From Rubrivivax sp. (GTDB lineage: Bacteria > Pseudomonadota > Gammaproteobacteria > Burkholderiales > Burkholderiaceae_C): a stretch of DNA of 64,000 nucleotides. The DNA lies in assembly GCA_027490215.1 (NCBI GenBank), contig JAIXYO010000061.1, positions 1-64,000 of the forward strand, given 5' to 3'. This document shows positions 46,707-57,004 of the stretch, piece by piece (the first letter of the stretch is position 1; each line of letters opens with the position of its first letter). The notes beneath the pieces are model-generated. The model saw nothing but the letters and a program-made list of their open reading frames with translations, did no database searches and had not been told where the DNA came from. The position numbers and the translations under genes were made by a program.

Positions 46707-48437
46707 ATGACCTCCACGGCACCCACACCCCGCTTCGACACCTTCTACCGCTACGCCGCGCTGACGCAGCTGCTGACTGGTTACGCAGCGGCCTACCCCG
46801 GACTGGTGTCGGTGGTGTCGATCGGCAAGAGCCACGAGGGCCGCGACATCTGGGTGGTGGCGGTCACCCAGTCGGCCACAGGCATCGACACCGACAAGCC
46901 GGCGTTCTGGGCCGACGGCAACATCCACGCCGCCGAGCTGTGCGCCAGCACCGCCTGCCTGTACTACCTGCACCAGCTGGTCACCGGCTACGGCACCCTG
47001 ACCGACGACGGGCGGAAGATCACCCGGCTGCTCGACACGCGCGTGGTCTATCTCTGTCCGCGGTTGAACCCCGATGGCGCCGAGCTGGCGTTGGCCGACC
47101 GGCCGCGGCACATCCGCTCGTCGACGCGTCGTTATCCGTATGAAGAGCAAGCGGTCGACGGCTTGACGGTGGAAGACATCGACGGCGACGGTCGCGTGCT
47201 GATGATGCGGATCCCCGACCCACACGGCGGCTACAAATGCTGCGAGCTCGACCCGCGGATGATGGTGGCGCGCGAGCCCGGCGAGTTCGGCGGCGAGTAC
47301 TACCGCGTGATCCCCGAAGGCACGTTGCAGCAGTACGACGGGCTGACGGTGCGCGTGAACCGAGATCCCGAAGGGTTGGACCTGAACCGCAATTTCCCTT
47401 CGCAGTGGCGCCAGGAGCACGAGCAGAAGGGCGCGGGCCCGTACCCGACCAGCGAGCCCGAAGTGCGCGCGATGGTCGACTTCATCACCAGCCACCCGAA
47501 CATCGGCGTGGTGATCAGCTTCCACACCCACAGCGGCGTGATCCTGCGACCGATGGGCACGCACAGCGACGACGGCATGATCCCGGAGGACCTGTGGTCG
47601 TTCAAGCGCTTCAGCGCGCTCGGCGCCAAGTTGACCGGCTATCCGGCGGTGAGCGCCTGGCACGAGTTCAAGTACCACCCGAAGGAGATCATCACCGGCA
47701 CGCAGGACTGGGCCTACGAGCACCTGGGCATGCTGTTCTGGACGGTCGAGATCTGGTCGCCGAACGCCGAGGCCGGCATCACCGGCTACCCGTGGATCGA
47801 CTGGTACCGCGAGCACCCGGTGGCCGATGACCTGAAGCTGCTGAAGTGGAGCGACGAGCAGTGCGGAGGACAGGCGTATGCACCATGGCGACCATTCCAG
47901 CACCCGCAGCTCGGTGCGGTCGAGATCGGCGGCTGGGACCACCAGAACTACTGGCGCAACCCGCCGCCTCACCTGCGTGAACGCGAAGCGGCCCGCTTCC
48001 CCGCGTGGATGACGCAGCTCGCCTTGAGCCTGCCAAAGCTGGAACTGCTGCGCACCGAGGTGCGTGCGCTCGGCCCCGACACCTGGCGGGTGCGGCTGGC
48101 GGTCGCCAACAGCGGTTGGCTGCCCTGCTACATCAGCAAACGCGCGCTGGAGCGCAAGGTGGTGCGCGGCGTGATGTTCGAGTTGCACCTGCCGCAAATC
48201 AATGGCAGCCCGGACCCGGCTGTTTCGCTGGTCAGCGGCAAGCTGCGCCACGAAGGACCGCAGCTCGAGGGCCATGCGCCGGAAGAGTCGCTGCTCAACC
48301 TGGCCGGCGAACACAACGCGACCCCCGACCGGGCGGTCGGTGAATGGGTGGTGCGCGCGCCGCAAGGCACGCGGCTGGTGCTGACCGCTCGAGCCGATCG
48401 CGCCGGCATCGTTCGGGCCGAGGTCAGCCTGGACTGA
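46707..48437 (+). CDS. M14 family zinc carboxypeptidase-like protein
   Basis: A 576-residue metallopeptidase. Zinc ligands are His74 and Glu77 (GNIHAAELCAS) and His273 or His275 (SFHTHSG). The catalytic Glu348 lies in FWTVEIWSP, and the substrate Arg is in NRNFPSQWR. A beta-sandwich-like C-terminal third (from about 440) is extra relative to classic carboxypeptidases. No signal peptide is visible, so it appears cytosolic; substrate unknown. Confidence 0.9.
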   Translation: MTSTAPTPRFDTFYRYAALTQLLTGYAAAYPGLVSVVSIGKSHEGRDIWVVAVTQSATGIDTDKPAFWADGNIHAAELCASTACLYYLHQLVTGYGTLTDDGRKITRLLDTRVVYLCPRLNPDGAELALADRPRHIRSSTRRYPYEEQAVDGLTVEDIDGDGRVLMMRIPDPHGGYKCCELDPRMMVAREPGEFGGEYYRVIPEGTLQQYDGLTVRVNRDPEGLDLNRNFPSQWRQEHEQKGAGPYPTSEPEVRAMVDFITSHPNIGVVISFHTHSGVILRPMGTHSDDGMIPEDLWSFKRFSALGAKLTGYPAVSAWHEFKYHPKEIITGTQDWAYEHLGMLFWTVEIWSPNAEAGITGYPWIDWYREHPVADDLKLLKWSDEQCGGQAYAPWRPFQHPQLGAVEIGGWDHQNYWRNPPPHLREREAARFPAWMTQLALSLPKLELLRTEVRALGPDTWRVRLAVANSGWLPCYISKRALERKVVRGVMFELHLPQINGSPDPAVSLVSGKLRHEGPQLEGHAPEESLLNLAGEHNATPDRAVGEWVVRAPQGTRLVLTARADRAGIVRAEVSLD

Positions 48438-48479
48438 ACCCGTCGGGGTGAGCCGAGCGATCGGTTCGGTGTCGGGCCT

Positions 48480-49322
48480 TCAGCGTGCGCTGTTCAGCTG
48501 CTGGCGCGTCGCATCAGCGACGCGACGCGCGGCTTCGGCAAAGTCATCGCCCGCACTCGCGTACAACACTGCGCGCGACGAGTTGACTGCGATCGGGCCG
48601 GTCGTGCGGTCAGCTTGCGACCGCCAGCCGGCCCTCACCGTTGCGGCCGCATCGCCCCCTTGCGCGCCAACACCGGGGATGAGCAAAGGCAGCGTCGGCG
48701 CCAGCTCGCGCACCCGCGCGATCTCGGCCGGAAACGTCGCACCGACCACCAGGCCGAGTTGCCCGGTGCGGTTCCACGGGCCTTGTGCCAGCCGCGCAAT
48801 GTGTTCATACAGCAGGTCGCCGGGCTGTCCGCCGGCACCGACGATGCGTTGCGCCTGCAGGTCAGAACCGCCCGCATTCGAGGTGCGGCACAACAGGATG
48901 AGGCCCTTTTCGGCGTAGTCGAGATAGGGCTCGATCGAGTCATGCCCCATGAACGGTGACAGCGTGACCGCATCGGCCCGGTAGCGCTCGAAGGCCTCGC
49001 GCGCGTACTGCTGCGCGGTGCTGCCGATGTCGCCGCGCTTGGCATCGAGGATCACCGGCACGGCAGGCGCCACCGCATGGATGTGCGCGATCAGCGCTTC
49101 CAGCTGGTCCTCGGCACGATGCGCCGCGAAGTAGGCGATCTGCGGCTTGAACGCGATCGCCAGGTCCTTGGTGGCGTCGACGATCGCAGCGCAGAAATCG
49201 AAGACGCGGCTGGCGTTGCCTTTCCAGGCGCCGGGGAACTTCGACGGTTCGGGGTCGAGGCCGATGCAGAGCAGAGAATCGTTTTGAGACTCGGCGGCGA
49301 GCAATTGATCAACGAAGGTCAT
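48480..49322 (-). CDS. pyrF: Orotidine 5'-phosphate decarboxylase
   Basis: Makes UMP from OMP, the last step of de novo pyrimidine synthesis. The 280-residue protein is the longer type, with [13 protein letters not shown] at the start, [14 protein letters not shown] (catalytic Lys-Asp) and [12 protein letters not shown]. Its ATG overlaps the stop of hicB by 4 bases (ATGA), so it is translationally coupled to a toxin-antitoxin pair, an unusual place for pyrF. Confidence 0.95.
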   Translation of the reverse strand: MTFVDQLLAAESQNDSLLCIGLDPEPSKFPGAWKGNASRVFDFCAAIVDATKDLAIAFKPQIAYFAAHRAEDQLEALIAHIHAVAPAVPVILDAKRGDIGSTAQQYAREAFERYRADAVTLSPFMGHDSIEPYLDYAEKGLILLCRTSNAGGSDLQAQRIVGAGGQPGDLLYEHIARLAQGPWNRTGQLGLVVGATFPAEIARVRELAPTLPLLIPGVGAQGGDAAATVRAGWRSQADRTTGPIAVNSSRAVLYASAGDDFAEAARRVADATRQQLNSAR

Positions 49323-49654
49323 GACGACGCGACCCGCTGTTGCAATGCTTCTTGAGCCAATGTGTTGATGCTCTTGCCCTGCGCCTGGGCTTCGATTGCC
49401 AGCTTCTCATGCAACTCGGGCGGAATGCGCAAGTTGAACTTGCCGGAGAAGTGACGTCGTGGCGCGATGCCCTTTTCCTCGCACACGTCAAGAAACACCC
49501 GGAGGGACTTCTTGAACTCGGCGCGCAACTCCTTCGGGTTCTTGCCGTAGAAGTCGGCCCCGCCGCTCAAGCCCAGAATCTCTCCCCGGAAGAGTTCGAG
49601 GTCATCGTCATATTCGATCTTGGCGTGGTACCCGTCCACGGTCATGGTGTTCAT
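49319..49654 (-). CDS. hicB: HicB-type antitoxin
   Basis: A 111-residue antitoxin. The N-terminal partial RNase H-like fold has [21 protein letters not shown] and [18 protein letters not shown]. The C-terminal ribbon-helix-helix ([17 protein letters not shown], then [12 protein letters not shown]) binds DNA. It neutralises HicA and probably represses the operon through the palindrome upstream of hicA. It overlaps hicA and pyrF by 4 bases each. Confidence 0.93.
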   Translation of the reverse strand: MNTMTVDGYHAKIEYDDDLELFRGEILGLSGGADFYGKNPKELRAEFKKSLRVFLDVCEEKGIAPRRHFSGKFNLRIPPELHEKLAIEAQAQGKSINTLAQEALQQRVASS

Positions 49655-49905
49655 GGCTCGACTCCGTGCTGCTCCAACCATTTGCGAATGCTGGCGATGG
49701 CACCCTTGTCCGTGTGCGGAGACGGATGCGGTCGGTGAAACACCCGAACCTCCTCGAACAAGACCACGGCGACACGGCTACCTTCCCGCTCGCTGACTTC
49801 GGCACCCAGTTCGGCAAACAACGCCTCGATGTCACGCCAGGGCACATTGCCACTCGCAGGGCGCGAAAAGATCAGTTCGAGGGTGCGCTGGTGCTTTCGC
49901 CGCAT
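49651..49905 (-). CDS. hicA: HicA-type mRNA interferase toxin
   Basis: An 84-residue toxin with a double-stranded-RNA-binding-like fold that cleaves mRNA. It shows LELIFSRPASGNVPWRDIEALF, GSRVAVVLF and the catalytic-type histidines in VFHRPHPSPHTDKGAI. The ATG at 49905 lies 8 bases from the operator palindrome. The order toxin first, antitoxin second is the rule for hicAB. Confidence 0.92.
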   Translation of the reverse strand: MRRKHQRTLELIFSRPASGNVPWRDIEALFAELGAEVSEREGSRVAVVLFEEVRVFHRPHPSPHTDKGAIASIRKWLEQHGVEP

Positions 49906-49912
49906 GGGCAAA

Positions 49913-49933
49913 TGGTACCACCGATAGGTACCA
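49913..49933 (-). promoter_or_regulatory. hicAB operator palindrome within the promoter
   Basis: TGGTACC (49913-49919) faces GGTACCA (49927-49933) over 7 bases; each arm also contains the palindrome GGTACC. A TTGTTT -35 (49950-49945) and a weak CTATCG or TATCGG -10 with 17-18 base spacing place the repeat over the -10 region. That fits autorepression by HicB. Confidence 0.6.
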
Positions 49934-50203
49934 AATAACTTAACAAACAAGGCGCGTGCACGCGGCTGCACATCGCCTGTACCGTCCCGTCAGTAGACGA
50001 GTTCTTGACACGGCGGGTTCAAGTCCGAAGGAAAACTCGCAGATTCAAATGCGCCGCAGGTCGAGCCAACAGAAACGCAGACCACAGGCGCGGAGCTGTG
50101 GTGCACAGCTCACGTCCGGCAGCTGGTTCGGTGAAGGCTTCTTCAGGAATTCATGGGATGGCCACGCCGCTCCTGCTTGGTCTGAAGCGACGCCTAACCA
50201 CCA

Positions 50204-51619
<1,416 letters not shown>

Positions 51620-51717
51620 TTAGGCGGTGAGCCCGTTGGCGCCGGCCACCGCACCCGGCGCACCTTATGCTCAGCCACGGGGACTCCTCGCGACGCACAC
51701 CCTTGAAGGACTGCCGA

Positions 51718-53004
51718 ATGGCTTCTGACAGCGCCTCTCAAAGCTCGCCCGCCACGGCACCACCGAGCAAGCACATCCGCCTGACCTCGCACCCGGGCCA
51801 GCAAGGGGCGGGCGGCGCGCCGGCAATCCGCTGGGGCGCGGCGACTGCCAGCGAGCGCGGGCCCGTCGTCGGAACCACCACCAACCGCAGCCAGCGCAAT
51901 GTGATCGGCACACACAGCGGCAGCTACGGCGTTTACCGCGCGCTGGCGGTGGCCGCAGGCAACCTCGTCAAGGGCCACCGCGCGGACCTGACGAACACCG
52001 CGCCCACCGATGTGATCGGCCCGTACCCTCAGTGGGGCGACGCCGATCGCATCGTCTCGATCGACCCCTGGGGCGCGTCGGTGGCCGATGTATTCAGCGA
52101 GCAACTGGCCAACGGCATCGACATCCGCCCGACCATCGCGGTGACGAAGGCACACATCCACCTGCCGGAGATCAAGCAGGCACTGGCGTTCCAGCGGCTG
52201 GCGGTCGACGGCAAGGTGCTGCTGGATGACAGCTCGGCAGTGGTCACCAAGATCGCCATCGAGCCGGTGTGGTGGCTGCCCGGCGTGGCCCGGCGCTTCC
52301 AGGTCAGTGAGGCGGATCTGCGGCGTGCACTGTTCGAAGAGACCGGGGGCATGTACCCAGAACTGGTCACGCGCAGCGACATCGAGGTGTTCCTGCCGCC
52401 GATCGGCGGTCAGACGCTGTATGTCCTCGGCGACGTCCGCGATTTGGCCAACCCGCAGGTCACGCTGACTGCGCGGGTGCACGACGAGTGCAATGGCAGC
52501 GATGTGTTTGGCTCCGACATCTGCACCTGCCGGCCCTACCTGACGCACGCGATCGAGGAATGCATCCGCGGCGCGCAGGCCGGTGGTGTCGGCCTGATTG
52601 CCTACAGCCGCAAGGAAGGCCGCGCGCTCGGCGAGGTGACGAAGTTCCTGGTCTACAACGCGCGCAAGCGGCAGGTGGGCGGCGACAGTGCGGACAAGTA
52701 TTTCCTGCGCACCGAGTGCGTGGCAGGCGTGCAGGACATGCGCTTTCAGGAATTGATGCCCGACGTGCTGCATTGGCTGGGCATCCGAAAAATCCACAGA
52801 TTGGTGAGCATGAGCAACGACAAGTACGACGCGATCACAGGCAGCGGCATCGAGGTGGGCGAGCGCATCAAGATTCCGGACGATCTGGTGCCGGCCGACG
52901 CCCGCGTCGAGATCGACGCGAAGATCGCTGCCGGCTATTTCACCGACGGCGCAGTGCCCACCCAGGCCGACCTGGCCGGCACCAAGGGGCGCGGCCTTGA
53001 GTGA
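51718..53004 (+). CDS. GTP cyclohydrolase II-like protein, URC1 type (uracil catabolism)
   Basis: A 428-residue protein whose C-terminal half (about 235-385) is a GTP cyclohydrolase II fold. Zinc ligands are Cys258, Cys269 and Cys271 (VHDECNGSDVFGSDICTC), and the substrate loop is SRKEGRALGEVTKFLVYNAR. The N-terminal 230 residues are an extra domain, not the DHBP synthase of RibA fusions. This form matches Urc1 of yeast uracil catabolism, which opens the pyrimidine ring of uridine nucleotide. A GAAGGA ribosome site precedes the ATG at 51718. Neighbours urc4, upp and codA support uracil degradation over riboflavin synthesis. Confidence 0.88.
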   Translation: MASDSASQSSPATAPPSKHIRLTSHPGQQGAGGAPAIRWGAATASERGPVVGTTTNRSQRNVIGTHSGSYGVYRALAVAAGNLVKGHRADLTNTAPTDVIGPYPQWGDADRIVSIDPWGASVADVFSEQLANGIDIRPTIAVTKAHIHLPEIKQALAFQRLAVDGKVLLDDSSAVVTKIAIEPVWWLPGVARRFQVSEADLRRALFEETGGMYPELVTRSDIEVFLPPIGGQTLYVLGDVRDLANPQVTLTARVHDECNGSDVFGSDICTCRPYLTHAIEECIRGAQAGGVGLIAYSRKEGRALGEVTKFLVYNARKRQVGGDSADKYFLRTECVAGVQDMRFQELMPDVLHWLGIRKIHRLVSMSNDKYDAITGSGIEVGERIKIPDDLVPADARVEIDAKIAAGYFTDGAVPTQADLAGTKGRGLE

Positions 53005-54292
53005 GGCCGTGGTGGCAGAAGCTGCGAGCCCGCCGCACGGCCGCGATGCGGTCAGCGTGCTGCGAGACCCCGCCACGATCCGCCGCCGCTGCGCTGCGAT
53101 CACACGGGCCGTCAGCGAGGGCCGCTCGCCGAACTTCACGCTCGACCGCAGCCGGCTCGACGAGGTCGCAGCGCGCGTCGAACGGGTGACCCGTGCGGCC
53201 TACCCCGACTTGCATATTCCTTTTCACAGCCGCTGGCGGCACTTCGAGTCAGGCGGTGTAGACCGCAAGGCAGCGATGGATGCCGAGATGGCCGGCCGCA
53301 GCGTGGCAGATCAGGCCCGCGCGCGCATCGACCTGACGGTGGTCAGCGTGCTGCTCGATGCCGGCGCGGGCCCCAACTGGCGCTACGCCGAGGCTGGCGG
53401 TGGGCAAACGTACACCCGCTCAGAAGGGCTGGGGGTGGCGAGCTGGCATGCGTTCCGGCAGGGCTTGTTTTCCGACACCCCTGGCGATCCGCTGCGTGCC
53501 GATGCCGTAGCCTTGCAACGGCTCGATGTGGCAGCGTTGCGCAGCAGCTTTCAGGTGAGCAGCAGCAACCCGCTGGTCGGCCTGGAAGGCCGCGTGGCAC
53601 TGCTGAACCGGCTGGGCGCAGCGCTCGCGGCCGACCACGGCCTGGCGGGTCGGCCCGGTGCGCTGTTCGACCACCTTACCCGACCCCTCGGCGACACAAG
53701 CGCCACGCTCGAAGTTGACCACCACATCACCGCAGCCCAGGTGCTGCGCGCGGTACTCGATGCGTTCTCGTCGATCTGGCTGACCGGCAGCATGCTGCAG
53801 GGCGTGCCACTGGGCGATGTGTGGCCACACCGCTGGGCCGGTGGCGAGTCGAAGTCCGCCGGTGGCCATGGCACGACCGACGACTGGGTGCCGTTCCACA
53901 AGCTGAGCCAGTGGCTGAGCTATTCGCTGCTCGAGCCGCTGATGTGGGCCGGCGTGAAGGTGTCGGGCCTCGACGCGCTGACCGGCCTGCCCGAGTACCG
54001 CAACGGCGGCTTATTGCTCGACGGCGGCGTGATCGTGCCGCGCGATCCGCGGCTGCTGCAACAGCGCTGGAAAGTGTCTGACGAGTTCATCATCGAATGG
54101 CGCGCTCTGACGGTTTCGCTGATCGACGAGCTGGCGCCCTTGGTGCGGGAGAGGCTCGGCAAAACCGCCGAGGAGATGCCGCTGGCCTGCATCCTCGAAG
54201 GCGGCACCTGGGCTGCGGGCCGGGAGATTGCCAGGGAACTTCGCGACGGCTCGCCACCTCTCGCGATCGACAGCGACGGCACGGTTTTCTGA
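52997..54292 (+). CDS. DUF1688 protein, URC4 type (uracil catabolism)
   Basis: A 431-residue protein of the DUF1688 family. Blocks visible are [66 protein letters not shown] and [15 protein letters not shown]. Urc4 is essential for uracil breakdown in the yeast Lachancea kluyveri and acts after Urc1, perhaps on ribosylurea phosphate; its chemistry is not established here. The TTG start at 52997 overlaps urc1 by 8 bases; GTG codons at 53009 and 53012 are alternatives. Confidence 0.88.
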   Translation: MSEAVVAEAASPPHGRDAVSVLRDPATIRRRCAAITRAVSEGRSPNFTLDRSRLDEVAARVERVTRAAYPDLHIPFHSRWRHFESGGVDRKAAMDAEMAGRSVADQARARIDLTVVSVLLDAGAGPNWRYAEAGGGQTYTRSEGLGVASWHAFRQGLFSDTPGDPLRADAVALQRLDVAALRSSFQVSSSNPLVGLEGRVALLNRLGAALAADHGLAGRPGALFDHLTRPLGDTSATLEVDHHITAAQVLRAVLDAFSSIWLTGSMLQGVPLGDVWPHRWAGGESKSAGGHGTTDDWVPFHKLSQWLSYSLLEPLMWAGVKVSGLDALTGLPEYRNGGLLLDGGVIVPRDPRLLQQRWKVSDEFIIEWRALTVSLIDELAPLVRERLGKTAEEMPLACILEGGTWAAGREIARELRDGSPPLAIDSDGTVF

Positions 54293-54311
54293 TCCATCGA
54301 ACGAGGCGCCC

Positions 54312-54944
<633 letters not shown>

Positions 54945-54946
54945 CC

Positions 54947-56218
54947 ATGCTGATTCGCCACGCCACATTGCCCGATGGGCGCAGCGATATCGACGTGCTG
55001 GTGCGGGACGGTCGCATTTCAGCGATCGACCGCGGCCTGACGGCACCCGACGGCACGCCTGAGATTGATGCAGCCGGCCAGTTGCTGGCACCGTCGTTCG
55101 TCGACGCGCATTTCCACATGGACTCGACGCTCAGCTACGGACTGCCGCGCGTCAACGCCAGCGGCACGCTGCTCGAAGGCATCGCGCTGTGGGGCGAGCT
55201 GAAACCGCATCTGACGCAGGAGGCGTTGGTCGAGCGCGCCCTGCAGTACTGCGACTGGGCGGTGGCCAAGGGGCTGCTCGCGATCCGCACGCATGTGGAC
55301 GTGTGCGATGACCGGCTGCTGGCGGTCGAGGCGCTGCTGCAGGTCAAGAGGCAAGTGGCGCCGTACCTCGATCTGCAACTGGTCGCATTCCCGCAGGACG
55401 GGCTGCTGCGTTCGCCGACTGCGCTGACCAACTTGAAGCGCGCGCTCGACAAGGGCGTGGACGTGGTCGGCGGCATCCCGCACTTCGAGCGCACGATGGC
55501 TGATGGCGCCGAGAGCGTGCGCATCCTGTGCGAACTGGCGGCCGAGCGCGGGCTGCGTGTGGACATGCACTGCGATGAAAGCGACGACCCGATGTCGCGC
55601 CACATCGAGACACTGGCCTTCCACGCGCAGCGACTTGGGCTGCATGGCCGCGTTACCGGCTCGCACCTGACCTCGATGCATTCGATGGACAACTACTACG
55701 TCTCGAAGCTGATCCCGCTGATGACCGAGGCGCAGGTGCACGTGGTGGCCAACCCGCTGATCAACATCACGCTGCAAGGCCGTCACGACACCTATCCGAA
55801 GCGCCGCGGCATGACCCGTGTGCCCGAGCTGATGGCTGCGGGTGTGAACGTTGCCTTCGGTCACGACTGTGTGATGGACCCTTGGTACCCGCTCGGCTCG
55901 GGTGACATGCTGGAGGTCGCGCAGATGGGTCTGCATGTGGCGCAGATGACCTCGCCCGCACAGATCGCGGCATGCTTCGATGCGGTGACCGTCAACGGCG
56001 CCCAAGCGCTCGGGCTCGACCGGCACGGCATCGCCGTCGGCTGCGATGCAGATCTGGTGCTGCTGCAGGCGCGGTCGGTGGTGGAAGCGGTGCGGCTGCG
56101 CGCCAACCGGCTGCGGGTGTGGCGACGCGGCCGACAGGTCGCCGGCAGCGTACCCGCGGTGTCTCAGCTCAGTCTGCCCGGGCGACCGGCCAGCGTCGAC
56201 TGGACACTGTCTCGCTGA
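54947..56218 (+). CDS. codA: Cytosine deaminase-like amidohydrolase
   Basis: A 423-residue metal-dependent hydrolase close to E. coli CodA in length and motifs. Metal ligands lie in FVDAHFHMDSTLSYG and DMHCDES, followed by SHLTSMHSMDNYY and the active-site Asp in FGHDCVMDPWYPLGSGDML. It would convert cytosine to uracil and so widen the substrate range of the operon. It starts 2 bases after the upp stop. Deaminases for related ring compounds share these motifs, so the exact substrate is open. Confidence 0.85.
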   Translation: MLIRHATLPDGRSDIDVLVRDGRISAIDRGLTAPDGTPEIDAAGQLLAPSFVDAHFHMDSTLSYGLPRVNASGTLLEGIALWGELKPHLTQEALVERALQYCDWAVAKGLLAIRTHVDVCDDRLLAVEALLQVKRQVAPYLDLQLVAFPQDGLLRSPTALTNLKRALDKGVDVVGGIPHFERTMADGAESVRILCELAAERGLRVDMHCDESDDPMSRHIETLAFHAQRLGLHGRVTGSHLTSMHSMDNYYVSKLIPLMTEAQVHVVANPLINITLQGRHDTYPKRRGMTRVPELMAAGVNVAFGHDCVMDPWYPLGSGDMLEVAQMGLHVAQMTSPAQIAACFDAVTVNGAQALGLDRHGIAVGCDADLVLLQARSVVEAVRLRANRLRVWRRGRQVAGSVPAVSQLSLPGRPASVDWTLSR

Positions 56219-56347
56219 GCGCTGTGGCGCGCGCACGACCACCTGCCGCAAACACCCTGAAACGAAAAATCGCATCGTTAGAATGAAATTTGCATTTGGT
56301 TGCAACGTCCCACTCTCACTTTGGCGCCCTCCTGGACGCCCTCCGAC

Positions 56348-56968
56348 ATGAAACTCATCGGCTCGCTGACCAGCCCGTATGTGCGCAAGGTGCGCATCGT
56401 GCTGGCCGAAAAGAAGCTCGACTTCCACTTTGAACTGGAAGACGTCTGGGCGCGCGACAGCATCCTGGCCGCGAACCCGCTGGGCAAGGTGCCCTGCCTG
56501 GTGATGGAGGGTGGCGAAGCGGTTTTCGATTCGCGGGTGATCGTCGAGTACGTGGACACCTTGTCGCCGGTGGGCCGGCTGATCCCGGAGCGGGGTCGTG
56601 AGCGCGCCGAGGTGCGCACCTGGGAGGCCCTGGCCGACGGCGTGCTCGACGCGGGTGTGGCCGCACGCCTGGAGCGCACTTGGGTGGGCCGCAGCGACAG
56701 CGAACGCAGCCATGCCTGGATCGAGCGGCAACTCGGCAAGATACAGACGTCGCTTGCCGCGATGAGCAAGGGGCTGGCCGACAAACCCTGGTGCTGCAAC
56801 GGCAACCACCTGACACTCGCCGACATTGCCGTCGGCTGCGCGGTGTCCTACCTGGACTATCGATTCCCGGAGATCAGCTGGCGCGGCACGTACCCGAATC
56901 TGGTGCGTCTGTCAGACAAGCTCAACGCGCGCCAGAGCTTCATCGACAGCCAGCCGCCCCCCGCCTGA
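56348..56968 (+). CDS. Glutathione S-transferase family protein
   Basis: A 206-residue cytosolic protein with a thioredoxin-like N-terminal domain (MKLIGSLTSPYVRKVRIVLA; NPLGKVPCLVMEGGEAVFDS with the cis-Pro and the Ser that contact glutathione) and an all-helical C-terminal domain (LTLADIAVGCAVSYLDYRF). The ATG at 56348 gives the standard start. It lies 129 bases after codA and may be separate from the uracil operon. Confidence 0.92.
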   Translation: MKLIGSLTSPYVRKVRIVLAEKKLDFHFELEDVWARDSILAANPLGKVPCLVMEGGEAVFDSRVIVEYVDTLSPVGRLIPERGRERAEVRTWEALADGVLDAGVAARLERTWVGRSDSERSHAWIERQLGKIQTSLAAMSKGLADKPWCCNGNHLTLADIAVGCAVSYLDYRFPEISWRGTYPNLVRLSDKLNARQSFIDSQPPPA

Positions 56969-57004
56969 AACACTGGCGACACATCGGCGACGGCCAGCCG
57001 TCGT

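Noticed and set aside
46665-48365. Minus-strand frame of about 570 codons opposite the M14 peptidase
   Set aside because: The sense strand has zinc ligands and the catalytic Glu in order; the antisense product is low-complexity.
51718-53004. Reading the GCH II-like gene as riboflavin gene ribA
   Set aside because: The fusion partner is not DHBP synthase, the length is unlike RibA, and its coupled neighbours are DUF1688, upp and a cytosine deaminase, which fit uracil catabolism.
55019-56809. Minus-strand frame of about 600 codons opposite codA and the GST gene
   Set aside because: It covers two well-supported sense genes and their intergenic gap and has no recognisable domain.
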